From contig CALMPB010000109.1 of assembly GCA_937871985.1 (NCBI GenBank), positions 1 to 6,396 on the forward strand: a stretch of DNA of 6,396 bases, written 5' to 3'. Below the pieces are notes generated by a model. That model saw only the letters and a program-made list of their open reading frames with translations, was not told the origin of the DNA and did no database searches. The stretch is from an uncultured Burkholderiaceae bacterium. Its GTDB lineage: Bacteria > Pseudomonadota > Gammaproteobacteria > Burkholderiales > Burkholderiaceae. The translations under genes were made by a program, and so were the position numbers. Below are positions 1 through 5,654 of the stretch, piece after piece. Numbering within the stretch: position 1 is the stretch's first letter; every line of letters starts with the position of its first letter.

Positions 1-1
1 G

Positions 2-349
2 AGAGATGCGATCGATGACCCGACTCGCATGCCGAACGCGCCCCGAATCATCGCAGTGGCTGGCCTCCTGGCGCATTATTCGAACATGGGAGAAAGCCCG
101 AACCCAACGATTGCCTTGATTTCGGCGGCAAAAAGTTGCCAGAGGCCTAGCGGGACTCTAACCGAGAACTTACCCAGAAGACGGGTCGTGACCCTCACTC
201 GAGAGCAAGTAGCAGACATCGTCACCGCGTACCAAGGTGGAGAGACAAGCTACTCCCTGTCGCGCCTCTACGGGATCTCGCCAGCAACGGTCCTGGCGCA
301 TGTTCGGCGAGCTGGCGCAGCAGTTCGCCCGAGGGGTCACAGTGGTTAG
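2..349 (+). CDS. C-terminal helix-turn-helix fragment, possibly a serine-recombinase tail (5' end outside window)
   Basis: The frame is open from the left edge, so the true start may lie outside the window; the first internal ATG is at 29 and has no Shine-Dalgarno sequence. The last 50 or so residues (starting near TLTREQVADIVTAYQGG, followed by LSRLYGISPATVLAHVRRAG) form a homeodomain-like helix-turn-helix. From family knowledge, this pattern of 'LT.eqv..iv.aY..G.s...L...ygIs..tV..h.rraG' resembles the C-terminal extension of many actinobacterial serine recombinases. No catalytic serine domain, zinc ribbon or coiled coil is visible in what remains, and the preceding 55 residues are unlike a recombinase. 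It could be the end of a real gene, a remnant left by rearrangement, or a small stand-alone DNA-binding protein. It ends about 90 bases before the nuclease gene and probably has its own transcription unit. Confidence 0.4.
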   Translation, partial: RDAIDDPTRMPNAPRIIAVAGLLAHYSNMGESPNPTIALISAAKSCQRPSGTLTENLPRRRVVTLTREQVADIVTAYQGGETSYSLSRLYGISPATVLAHVRRAGAAVRPRGHSG

Positions 350-405
350 TACCCGGCCTGTCATGTCCCAGACGCGCCCGCACTCCACAGGCGATACGGT
401 GATAG

Positions 406-433
406 TTGACTGAAACTACAACGATGTCATACT
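406..433 (+). promoter_or_regulatory. Predicted promoter of the OLD nuclease/helicase operon (leaderless)
   Basis: A TTGACT -35 box (406-411) and a CATACT -10 box (428-433) are separated by 16 bases. The expected transcription start, six to seven bases after the -10 box, falls at 440-441, on the A of the nuclease ATG. The only purine-rich stretch upstream, AGAAG, sits one base from the ATG, too close for a Shine-Dalgarno sequence. The messenger is therefore probably leaderless. The prediction rests on hexamer match and geometry only. Confidence 0.45.
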
Positions 434-440
434 CAGAAGC

Positions 441-2039
441 ATGATCAATCGGATCAAGGCGACCAACTACCGATGCTTCAAAGAGCTGGACTTCCAGCCA
501 AATCCTGAAGTCAATATTCTTGTCGGTGACAACGAGGCGGGAAAATCCACTCTTCTTGAGGTTATTTCGCTTGTAGTGTCTGGGCGCGTCAGGGGGCGGT
601 GGGCCAACGACGATCTCAGCCCATACTGGTTTAATCAGGATGTAGTTGCGGAGTTCTTTCAAGCACGGCGCAATGGACAGTCGCCGGATCTTCCTCTGAT
701 CGATCTTGAAATCTTCTTCACCGAGGACACCCCGGGGGCGGAACGTCTTCGCGGGTTGCACAACTCCCAGCAGACGGATTGCCCGGGATTGCGGCTGAAG
801 GTCGTGCCGGACCCGGAACGTGGTGCAGAACTCGCGGCCTACCTTGAACAGGATGACCTACCCGAACTCATTCCAACAGATCTGCTCGTTGTTGAATGGA
901 CAAGCTTCGAAGGCCCGGCTATCACGCGCCAGCCGCGCGGGTTGGGGATCGCAACGGTGAGTGCTGGCACTTCCTCAAGCAGTTCTGGAATCGACTACAA
1001 AATGCGTCAGCTGCTGCGGGACTTTGTGACTCCAGCTGAGGGCGCAAAGATCGCGCTGGAACATCGCAAGGCGAAAGGAGCCCTCACATCAGGGATCCTA
1101 AGAGAAGTCAACCGCCGAATTCATGACGACGGGAACTCTTTCGGAGTTGGCCTACAGATGGATCAGAGCGCAAATGCGAACTGGGACGTCGCAGTTACTC
1201 CGCACATCGAGGAGACGCCGTTTTCATTCCTCGGCCAGGGACGGCAGGTATCAACCAAAATTGCCCTTGCGATGGGTCGTAGCGCGGAGAACACTCGCTT
1301 CGTACTAGTAGAGGAGCCAGAGAACCATCTATCTCATACCCAGCTCACGCAGATGATCGACATTATTAAGTCGAATGCTGCAGGACGACAGCTTTTCATT
1401 AGTACCCATAGTTCTTTTGTCCTCAACCGCCTTGGGTTCGACATGCTTCACCTTATGCATGATGCGCGAATTGTTCCGCTCAAGAACGATGCCTTCTCCG
1501 AAGATACGATCGCCTATTTTCAGAAGCAGTCTGGCTACGACACCTTGCGTCTCGCGATCGCCAGCAAGGTCGTTGTCGTTGAAGGGCCTTCTGATGAGAT
1601 GGTCTTCAATCTTGCCTACAAGCGAATCAAAGGTGCTGAACCCCGAGACCACGGCATCGATGTAGTGGCTCTTGGGACACGTGGAAAACGAGCCTTGGAG
1701 CTCGCTGCCGCTCTTGGAAAGAAGATCGCCGTCCTACGGGACAACGACGGCAAACCCCCCTCTCACTGGCGAACTCAAGCAGGGAGCCTTCTGCTGACCG
1801 GTGTACGCGAACTATTCGTAGGCGCTGAGGGCTGCGGTAGGACTCTAGAACCGCAGATCGTCTTCGCCAACGGACAAGATAAACTCCGCACCATCTTCGG
1901 GCTAGGTGCTGGTGAAGACGTTGAAGCGCATATGCTCTCAGACAAGACCGAGGCAGCTTGGCGCATCGCGAACACCACAGAGTCCCTTGAGTGGCCAAGC
2001 TACATCACAGAAGCAATCGAGTTCATTGATGCCAGCTGA
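441..2039 (+). CDS. Class 2 OLD-family ATP-dependent endonuclease (AAA ATPase + TOPRIM; GajA-like)
   Basis: This 532-residue cytoplasmic protein has the two modules of OLD nucleases. The SMC/RecF-type ATPase shows the start MINRIKATNYRCFKELDF, Walker A GDNEAGKST (29-37), a signature-like FLGQGRQVSTKIAL (263-276), Walker B FVLVEEPENHLS (287-298) and an H-loop STHSSF (321-326). The TOPRIM nuclease follows with VVVVEGPSDE (377-386, Glu381), LGTRGK (411-416), LRDNDGK (432-438, Asp434/Asp436), TLEP (468-471) and a late DKTEAAW (501-507, Lys502), the usual E...DxD...K metal-binding layout. Families of this type cut DNA, and in Gabija the nuclease is restrained by nucleotides until phage replication depletes them. 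At 532 residues it is slightly shorter than GajA (about 580). The helicase gene overlaps its last 11 bases, so the two are surely one operon. Family assignment is firm; a defence role is inferred from the pair. Confidence 0.93.
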   Translation: MINRIKATNYRCFKELDFQPNPEVNILVGDNEAGKSTLLEVISLVVSGRVRGRWANDDLSPYWFNQDVVAEFFQARRNGQSPDLPLIDLEIFFTEDTPGAERLRGLHNSQQTDCPGLRLKVVPDPERGAELAAYLEQDDLPELIPTDLLVVEWTSFEGPAITRQPRGLGIATVSAGTSSSSSGIDYKMRQLLRDFVTPAEGAKIALEHRKAKGALTSGILREVNRRIHDDGNSFGVGLQMDQSANANWDVAVTPHIEETPFSFLGQGRQVSTKIALAMGRSAENTRFVLVEEPENHLSHTQLTQMIDIIKSNAAGRQLFISTHSSFVLNRLGFDMLHLMHDARIVPLKNDAFSEDTIAYFQKQSGYDTLRLAIASKVVVVEGPSDEMVFNLAYKRIKGAEPRDHGIDVVALGTRGKRALELAAALGKKIAVLRDNDGKPPSHWRTQAGSLLLTGVRELFVGAEGCGRTLEPQIVFANGQDKLRTIFGLGAGEDVEAHMLSDKTEAAWRIANTTESLEWPSYITEAIEFIDAS

Positions 2040-3177
2040 GGTGAGGATCGCCGTCGCCGGTAGTGGTAAAACTGCGGAGATTGCAGCCCGAATACTCGCT
2101 GAGCGGCCCGGCACGCATTCTGCTTCTATTACGTACACCACCAACGGTCAGAACGAGATCTCCTCTCGGGTCCCTCGGCTACTCCCTAGCGAGCACGAGA
2201 CCATGGGATGGTTTGCTTTTCTCGTGCGACACATCGTCCGTCCTTATTTGCCGGCGTTACATCCGGGGATTGTCGCGAGCGGATTGTGTTTTGTGCAGAG
2301 CACCGCTGATATTCCAAAAGGTCGTTCCGGTTGGCGGTATTACCTGAACGATCGCCATCAGCCTTACAGTGCACGTCTCGGAACCCTCGCAAAGAAAGTA
2401 CTCGAGGCCACATCGAACGCCCCAATCCGACGCTTGGAGCGCATTTATACCAACCTCTACATAGACGAGATACAAGATCTGAGCGGAGCAGACCTCTACG
2501 TCCTCGAAGCGCTCATTCGCTCCAGCATCAACCTCTTCGGCACGGGAGATGTTCGTCAGGCCGTGCTCGCCACGTCGCGCTCGGATCGAAGCAACCGCGC
2601 ATATCGTGGCGTTGAGGCAATGCAGTGGTATCGCGAGAAGGAGGCGGGAGGCACATGCGAGCTCACGTTCAACGAAGTGACGACTCGCTTTAATCAGGAC
2701 ATCGCGTCTTTCTCAGATCTCATCCACAATCCTGCCCTCCATCTCCCTGCCACCACTTCCACACAGACAGAAAACACCGGACATGACGGAGTTTTTCTAG
2801 TAGATGAATCCGACTTCCACACCTACATTGAGCACTGGGATCAGCGTCCGACAATTCTGAGGATCAAGGCGACCGATCGTGAGCTCCCTGATACGGAGGT
2901 GCTCAGCTTTGGTACATCGAAAGGACTAACTCGAACACGAGTTGCGATCCTTGTTGCGGCCACAGGTCCAATCGGAAAGTGGCTAAAGAGCAAGGAACTC
3001 CTCAAACAAGGCACTGCTTGCGGTTTCTATGTTGCCGTCACTCGGGCACAGCACAGCGTTGCGCTCGTCACGACCAATGCTGCCAAAGTGCATCGACAGC
3101 TGCATGAAGACTTTTCTCAGCAAATTAGGCTTTGGACGCCTGACCCCGAGGAGGAAGGTGAGACGACAAGTCCTTGA
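2029..3177 (+). CDS. Compact UvrD/Rep-like superfamily 1 helicase, partner of the OLD nuclease (GajB-like)
   Basis: The protein has 382 residues from the ATG at 2029, which overlaps the nuclease gene by 11 bases and implies translational coupling. The frame is open further upstream, but those codons lie inside the nuclease gene. SF1 motifs in order are I AVAGSGKTAEI (8-18), Ia ITYTTNGQNEISSRV (34-48), an aromatic WFAFLVRHIVRPY segment (61-73), II YIDEIQDLSG (144-153), III FGTGDVRQAV (170-179), IV-like TRFNQDIASFSDLI (219-232), V SFGTSKGLT (293-301) and VI YVAVTRAQHSVALV (334-347). It should be an ATP-driven DNA translocase or a DNA-terminus sensor working with the nuclease. Oddly, Walker A begins at residue 10, leaving no room for the upstream Q motif of UvrD/PcrA, and the chain is about 110 residues shorter than GajB and half a UvrD. 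I recognise the motif Ia to Ib layout from short helicases paired with OLD nucleases, but know no experimental work on this subtype. Confidence 0.9.
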   Translation: MPAEVRIAVAGSGKTAEIAARILAERPGTHSASITYTTNGQNEISSRVPRLLPSEHETMGWFAFLVRHIVRPYLPALHPGIVASGLCFVQSTADIPKGRSGWRYYLNDRHQPYSARLGTLAKKVLEATSNAPIRRLERIYTNLYIDEIQDLSGADLYVLEALIRSSINLFGTGDVRQAVLATSRSDRSNRAYRGVEAMQWYREKEAGGTCELTFNEVTTRFNQDIASFSDLIHNPALHLPATTSTQTENTGHDGVFLVDESDFHTYIEHWDQRPTILRIKATDRELPDTEVLSFGTSKGLTRTRVAILVAATGPIGKWLKSKELLKQGTACGFYVAVTRAQHSVALVTTNAAKVHRQLHEDFSQQIRLWTPDPEEEGETTSP

Positions 3178-3189
3178 ACGCTCCCCCTC

Positions 3190-3228
3190 AAGGCTTGTTT
3201 GATCAGCTTCACAATCACTCCAAGCCTT
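3190..3228 (+). terminator. Possible stem-loop after the nuclease/helicase operon
   Basis: AAGGCTTG (3190-3197) and CAAGCCTT (3221-3228) form a perfect 8-bp stem with a 23-base loop, beginning 12 bases after the helicase stop. There is no T-tract, and the loop is long, so termination is a weak inference from position. Confidence 0.3.
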
Positions 3229-3335
3229 CAATCTTGAGAGACGACGTCATCGACCCAGGCCAGAACCCTGCGGCAGAGTAGCAGTCCGAGCGACGCAGAC
3301 GCTAGGTCTACTACAGATGCGCGCTTACGGATTCC

Positions 3336-3365
3336 TGGTCAAGGACGTGGCACCCCGCTTAGGCT
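3336..3365 (+). promoter_or_regulatory. Predicted leaderless promoter of the SRAP gene
   Basis: TGGTCA (3336-3341, 4 of 6 matches to TTGACA) and TAGGCT (3360-3365, fits TAnnnT) are 18 bases apart. The expected start point is at or next to the A of the ATG at 3372. No Shine-Dalgarno sequence precedes that ATG. I see no LexA-type palindrome here, so SOS control is not supported despite the family name. Confidence 0.4.
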
Positions 3366-3371
3366 GACATC

Positions 3372-4097
3372 ATGTGCGGACGATACGTCTTGACTCGAGT
3401 TGCGGACGGCCTCATCCCGCTGTTTGAGATAGATCGAGTCGCGGAACGTCTCCCAAAGGTCTCCTTCAATATCGCCCCTTCGGAGCAAGTGCCCATTGTC
3501 GTGGAGTCAGCAAAGGAGGGACAGGAAGGCCGGCGCCTCGAATCGGCACGCTGGGGACTCGTGCCTCCGTTCAAGAAGTCACTCAAGGAAGGGCCAACTC
3601 CTATCAACGCAAGAGTCGAAACTGTCCCAACAAGTGGGATGTATCGAGGCTCATTCGCAAAACGACGGGCAATCATCCCAGCGAGCGGCTTCTACGAGCG
3701 CCGCAAGACGGGTGATCGGCAATCCTTCTACATCCACCCTTCGAACGAAAACGAGGTTCTCGCCTTCGCCGGCCTCTACGAGTGGTGGCGAGACCCCACC
3801 AAGGCCGATGACGACCCTTCGCGATGGATACTCTCGACGACGATCCTGACCCATCCCCCACAGGGCGAGATGGCTAACGTTCATGACCGCGAGCCCCTCT
3901 ATTTGAGTAAGCAGCTCTGGGAGGATTGGCTTGATCCACGCACTCCAGGGAGCCGAGAGCTTCTCGATTACGCGCAGGAGTCCTCAGCTGACGTAGCGGC
4001 TCGACTCACGTTCAGACCCATTGGGACTGCGTGGCTACCAAGCAATCGAGGGTCCAAGATCGATAACCGTTCTCTAGTTGAGCCAGTCACCTTGTAA
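3372..4097 (+). CDS. SRAP-family abasic-site processing protein (YedK/HMCES type)
   Basis: The 241-residue protein starts MCGRYVLT, the diagnostic SRAP start. After removal of Met1, Cys2 forms a thiazolidine crosslink with abasic sites in single-stranded DNA, shielding them from error-prone repair and strand cleavage. Other expected residues are present: FNIAPS with Asn33, RWGLVPPF (60-67), INAR with Asn79, IIPASGFYE with Glu109, FAGLYEWW (132-139), and VHDR with His171 in place of the more usual IHDRMP. Length is slightly above E. coli YedK (about 220). The start is fixed by the need for Cys at position 2. It lies 194 bases after the helicase gene with its own predicted promoter, so it is probably a separate unit. 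SRAP genes occur both as housekeeping genes and as cargo of mobile elements and phages. Its position here could mean that it protects DNA during defence or element transfer, which is inference. Confidence 0.93.
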   Translation: MCGRYVLTRVADGLIPLFEIDRVAERLPKVSFNIAPSEQVPIVVESAKEGQEGRRLESARWGLVPPFKKSLKEGPTPINARVETVPTSGMYRGSFAKRRAIIPASGFYERRKTGDRQSFYIHPSNENEVLAFAGLYEWWRDPTKADDDPSRWILSTTILTHPPQGEMANVHDREPLYLSKQLWEDWLDPRTPGSRELLDYAQESSADVAARLTFRPIGTAWLPSNRGSKIDNRSLVEPVTL

Positions 4098-4137
4098 CAC
4101 CTGCATTCCTCACGCATACCGGGCTATCCGGGAGAAT

Positions 4138-5007
4138 TCATGGCGCAGCACCTTGCGGGGGCTGAGAGCCAGTGCTGGCGCTCTTAGCAGCCCCACGCAC
4201 CCTCGTCATAGCGCGCCTTCGCTCAGCTTTTGTCCACAGCCCTTGTGCCTCATAGATCTTTTCGGTGCGGTAGTGGTTGGGGGCGGAACGATCAAAAATG
4301 GTGCTCGAAGTCGAGGTGAGAATGCCCTCGTTTTCGAGCTCAGTGAAGCCCCGCTGCGCCGTTGACCTGGAGACTCCGTACCATTTAGGCACGCGGTCCG
4401 CAGGAAGGGTGAACTTGTTTCGCTGGTCGAGCGCAATCAGCAGCATAATCTTTCCCGGCATACGAAGTCTCCGGTCATACCCTTCAAGCCAGTAGATATG
4501 CGGGAGGCTCACCCAACCCCCGTGCGTCTGGATGTCCTGCGGACGCACGTAGGGGCTGCCGTCACCGCTTTCGTCGAGCAGAGTGTATCGTGTGCCCCTT
4601 CCGTCAGGTTTCGTGGTAATCAGCTGCAAGCTTTTCAGCTTGGCGACCACTCTCGACCAGCGCTGTTGACCGGAAAGCAATTCGTTCGTTTCCAGCAGGC
4701 CCACCATCTGCGCCCAGGTCGCCGCGGGCGCTCGGACGTCGTAAGGGTCCGAGGAACTCGCGAGCGCGTGAATAAGCAGGAAGCCGTCCAGCGCGCGTTC
4801 ATCGGTGACCAGCTTCGACAGGGAGGCCCCTCGAGAACCGTCTGGCCTCTTCATATCTTCAGAACGTTGCACAAAGGAGCTCCGTATCGGAACGCCCCCG
4901 CGCTTCGTTGAGAGCAGCATCAACGTGAGCAACTGGTCCCGCTTGACCAACTCGTTCTGATCCAGATCCACACGAATCTTGGCATTTTTTGTTGATGTTC
5001 CAGTCAT
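4138..5007 (-). CDS. Tandem winged-helix DNA-binding protein, conserved actinobacterial type, function unknown
   Basis: The 289-residue protein has no signal peptide or membrane segment. Two winged-helix-like units are visible. The first (about 72-145) holds WSRVVAKLKSLQLITT followed by a basic wing GRGTRYTLLDESGDGSPYVRP. The second (about 183-250) holds MPGKIMLLIALDQ, then WYGVSRSTAQRGFTELENEGIL, a clear recognition helix. The basic Ala/Gly/Ser/Pro-rich tail (262-289) looks disordered. I recognise the 'LLdEsGdGspY' and 'WYGvS..Ta.rG..eL' patterns from uncharacterised actinobacterial proteins, often on integrative elements. Two winged helices in series also occur in plasmid replication initiators, so regulator and initiator are both possible; no iterons were seen. 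The ATG at 5007 follows AAGGT with good spacing. It converges on the SRAP gene with a 40-base gap. Confidence 0.85.
   Translation of the reverse strand: MTGTSTKNAKIRVDLDQNELVKRDQLLTLMLLSTKRGGVPIRSSFVQRSEDMKRPDGSRGASLSKLVTDERALDGFLLIHALASSSDPYDVRAPAATWAQMVGLLETNELLSGQQRWSRVVAKLKSLQLITTKPDGRGTRYTLLDESGDGSPYVRPQDIQTHGGWVSLPHIYWLEGYDRRLRMPGKIMLLIALDQRNKFTLPADRVPKWYGVSRSTAQRGFTELENEGILTSTSSTIFDRSAPNHYRTEKIYEAQGLWTKAERRRAMTRVRGAAKSASTGSQPPQGAAP
4158..4194. terminator. Strong stem-loop inside the 3' end of the winged-helix gene, possible bidirectional terminator
   Basis: GGGGCTG (4158-4164) pairs with CAGCCCC (4188-4194), and AGAGC (4165-4169) with GCTCT (4180-4184): 12 pairs with a 3-base bulge and a 10-base loop. 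It lies about 60 bases past the SRAP stop on the plus strand and within the codons for the low-complexity tail of the minus-strand gene. There is no T-tract on either side. It could stop SRAP read-through, or be a chance product of Gly/Ala/Pro-rich codons. Confidence 0.35.
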
Positions 5008-5011
5008 AGTT

Positions 5012-5016
5012 ACCTT
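5012..5016 (-). promoter_or_regulatory. Ribosome binding site of the winged-helix gene
   Basis: Read on the minus strand, AAGGT stands four bases before the ATG at 5007. It supports this start, in contrast to the predicted leaderless starts of the two plus-strand units. Confidence 0.6.
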
Positions 5017-5059
5017 GAATCCTAGAAGCTTAGACTCATATGATCCGTCTTACACTTGG

Positions 5060-5086
5060 TGATCTAGACGCTACTTTGCTAGATCA
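5060..5086. repeat. Perfect 8-bp inverted repeat, candidate operator
   Basis: TGATCTAG (5060-5067) and CTAGATCA (5079-5086) are exact reverse complements with an 11-base spacer. The half-site centres are 19 bases apart, close to two helical turns, as expected for a dimeric DNA-binding protein. The predicted -10 element of the winged-helix gene lies between the arms. The palindromes TCATATGA (5036-5043) and GCTAGC (5088-5093) are nearby. The gene's own product is the obvious candidate ligand, by inference. Confidence 0.5.
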
Positions 5087-5097
5087 TGCTAGCTCAA
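5068..5097 (-). promoter_or_regulatory. Predicted promoter of the winged-helix gene
   Basis: On the minus strand, TTGAGC (5092-5097) and TAGCGT (5068-5073, fits TAnnnT) are 18 bases apart. The start would fall near 5061, giving a leader of roughly 55 bases that carries the ribosome binding site. The inverted repeat at 5060-5086 covers the -10 box and start point, so a bound protein would repress. Confidence 0.4.
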
Positions 5098-5403
5098 TGC
5101 GAGTTCATTGTGCCAGGTCTGTGCGATGTCCGTAAGCCGACTTGGCGCGCTTGATACCAAACGATGCGACCCGTGCTCGCGCGCCACCATGAATGTTGCT
5201 GCGTGGGTTGGAGATGCATCGCTAACAAGCGAAATTCGCGCCTCTCGCTGGCATGCTTTTAGTGGCGACGGATAACGCACAGGCCCAACGCCCGGGAACG
5301 AGAAAGCCCCCAGTCGCGGGAACGACTGAGGGCCGATCGCCTCGCCAGGAGCGAGACGAGTTGGAATTAAGATCTTCCGGTTGTACACCGATGATCATAG
5401 CTC
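5098..5403. other. Stretch without a convincing gene
   Basis: Open frames here on both strands lack ribosome binding sites and recognisable domains, and several run through the hairpin at 5306-5333. The plus-strand frame 5126-5272 (about 48 codons) and the frame 5253-5507 (84 codons) cannot be excluded, but nothing supports them beyond being open. Signals seen are the hairpin, a 9-base direct repeat CGGGAACGA (5293-5301 and 5317-5325), and a possible -10 element TAAGAT (5368-5373) without a good -35 box, which could start a transcript for the small genes to the right. Confidence 0.45.
5306..5333 (-). terminator. Intrinsic-terminator-like hairpin, minus-strand orientation
   Basis: GCCCCCAGTCG (5306-5316) and CGACTGAGGGC (5323-5333) form an 11-position stem with a 6-base loop. 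The one unpaired C/A position becomes a G-U wobble when read on the minus strand, and the minus-strand sequence after the stem is TTTCTCGTT. Both facts favour function in minus-strand RNA. No minus-strand gene was found immediately upstream of it, so the transcript it ends is unknown. Confidence 0.5.
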
Positions 5404-5433
5404 GGAGGACTGAGCATGCAACCCATGTGGTGA
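5404..5433 (+). promoter_or_regulatory. Strong Shine-Dalgarno sequence plus five-codon open frame (possible leader peptide)
   Basis: GGAGGA (5404-5409) lies six bases before an ATG at 5416, giving the frame MQPMW and a TGA at 5431-5433. The frame is flanked exactly by CTGAGC (5410-5415) and GCTCAG (5434-5439), a perfect 6-bp inverted repeat. This is one of the best ribosome binding sites in the window, yet it serves only five codons. That is what a regulatory leader peptide upstream of the small gene at 5504 would look like. It may also be a decayed gene start or chance. Confidence 0.3.
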
Positions 5434-5461
5434 GCTCAGGCCCTTCGAGACGACTCTTCTC

Positions 5462-5499
5462 AACCTTTCGTGTCCGCTGTGCCGGAAAGAAGGAAGGTT
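5462..5499 (+). promoter_or_regulatory. Possible stem covering the ribosome binding site of the small gene
   Basis: AACCTTTC (5462-5469) can pair with GGAAGGTT (5492-5499), eight pairs including one G-U, with a 22-base loop. The right arm contains most of the AGGAAGG site (5491-5497) for the TTG start at 5504. The left arm begins 28 bases after the stop of the five-codon frame. Folding is judged by eye only. Confidence 0.3.
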
Positions 5500-5503
5500 C
5501 CTC

Positions 5504-5626
5504 TTGAATAAAAGAAGAGCGGAACTCCCTCGCCGCGAGAAGGCTGCGTGGGTAAGGCTCGCGATCTATGTGGCGTTCAAGCTGGGAGGCTTGGCCCTCT
5601 GGATCAGCGAGCACTGGCCCTGGTAG
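5504..5626 (+). CDS. Small 40-residue protein, probable membrane-associated helix, unrecognised
   Basis: The frame begins with TTG at 5504, six bases after the strong AGGAAGG (5491-5497). It is the only possible start: the frame has no ATG, GTG or other TTG between the upstream stop at 5411 and this codon. The N-terminal part is strongly basic (MNKRRAELPRREKAAW). It is followed by a hydrophobic stretch (VRLAIYVAFKLGGLALW, about residues 17-33) and a Trp-rich end ISEHWPW. This suggests one short, possibly amphipathic helix at the membrane with the basic end inside the cell. Third codon positions are mostly G or C, as in a real gene. It is followed by a perfect stem-loop 29 bases downstream. 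I do not recognise a family. Small phage or plasmid protein and single-helix toxin are both conceivable, and neither is shown. Confidence 0.55.
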   Translation: MNKRRAELPRREKAAWVRLAIYVAFKLGGLALWISEHWPW

Positions 5627-5654
5627 CCAACGTTCGGTGCGGTAGACACTGGGA

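Noticed and set aside
222..761. Minus-strand open frame of 179 codons over the nuclease start
   Set aside because: It runs antisense to conserved Walker A sequence, has no recognisable domain and no convincing start; it is a shadow of the nuclease frame.
1627..1998. Minus-strand open frame of 123 codons inside the nuclease gene
   Set aside because: Antisense to the TOPRIM motifs, with a composition typical of shadow frames (rich in Arg, Ser and Cys).
1906..2028. Upstream extension of the helicase frame by 41 codons
   Set aside because: These codons overlap the nuclease gene and read as low-complexity Ser/Gln/Arg sequence; the family alignment from memory begins at the residues just before Walker A.
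3278..3314. Imperfect 10-bp inverted repeat (GTAGCAGTCC with GGTCTACTAC) upstream of SRAP
   Set aside because: Two mismatches and no relation to the predicted promoter boxes; not better than expected by chance.
4119..4131. CCGG-loop-CCGG hairpin between the convergent SRAP and winged-helix genes
   Set aside because: Only four pairs and no T-run; too weak to call a terminator.
4498..4911. Plus-strand open frame of 137 codons opposite the winged-helix gene
   Set aside because: Shadow frame: no domain and no ribosome binding site, and the minus-strand frame has clear conserved motifs.
5089..5388. Minus-strand frame of 99 codons and the longer 5222-5614 frame on the same strand
   Set aside because: Weak or absent start signals, no recognisable family, and both pass through the terminator-like hairpin at 5306-5333.
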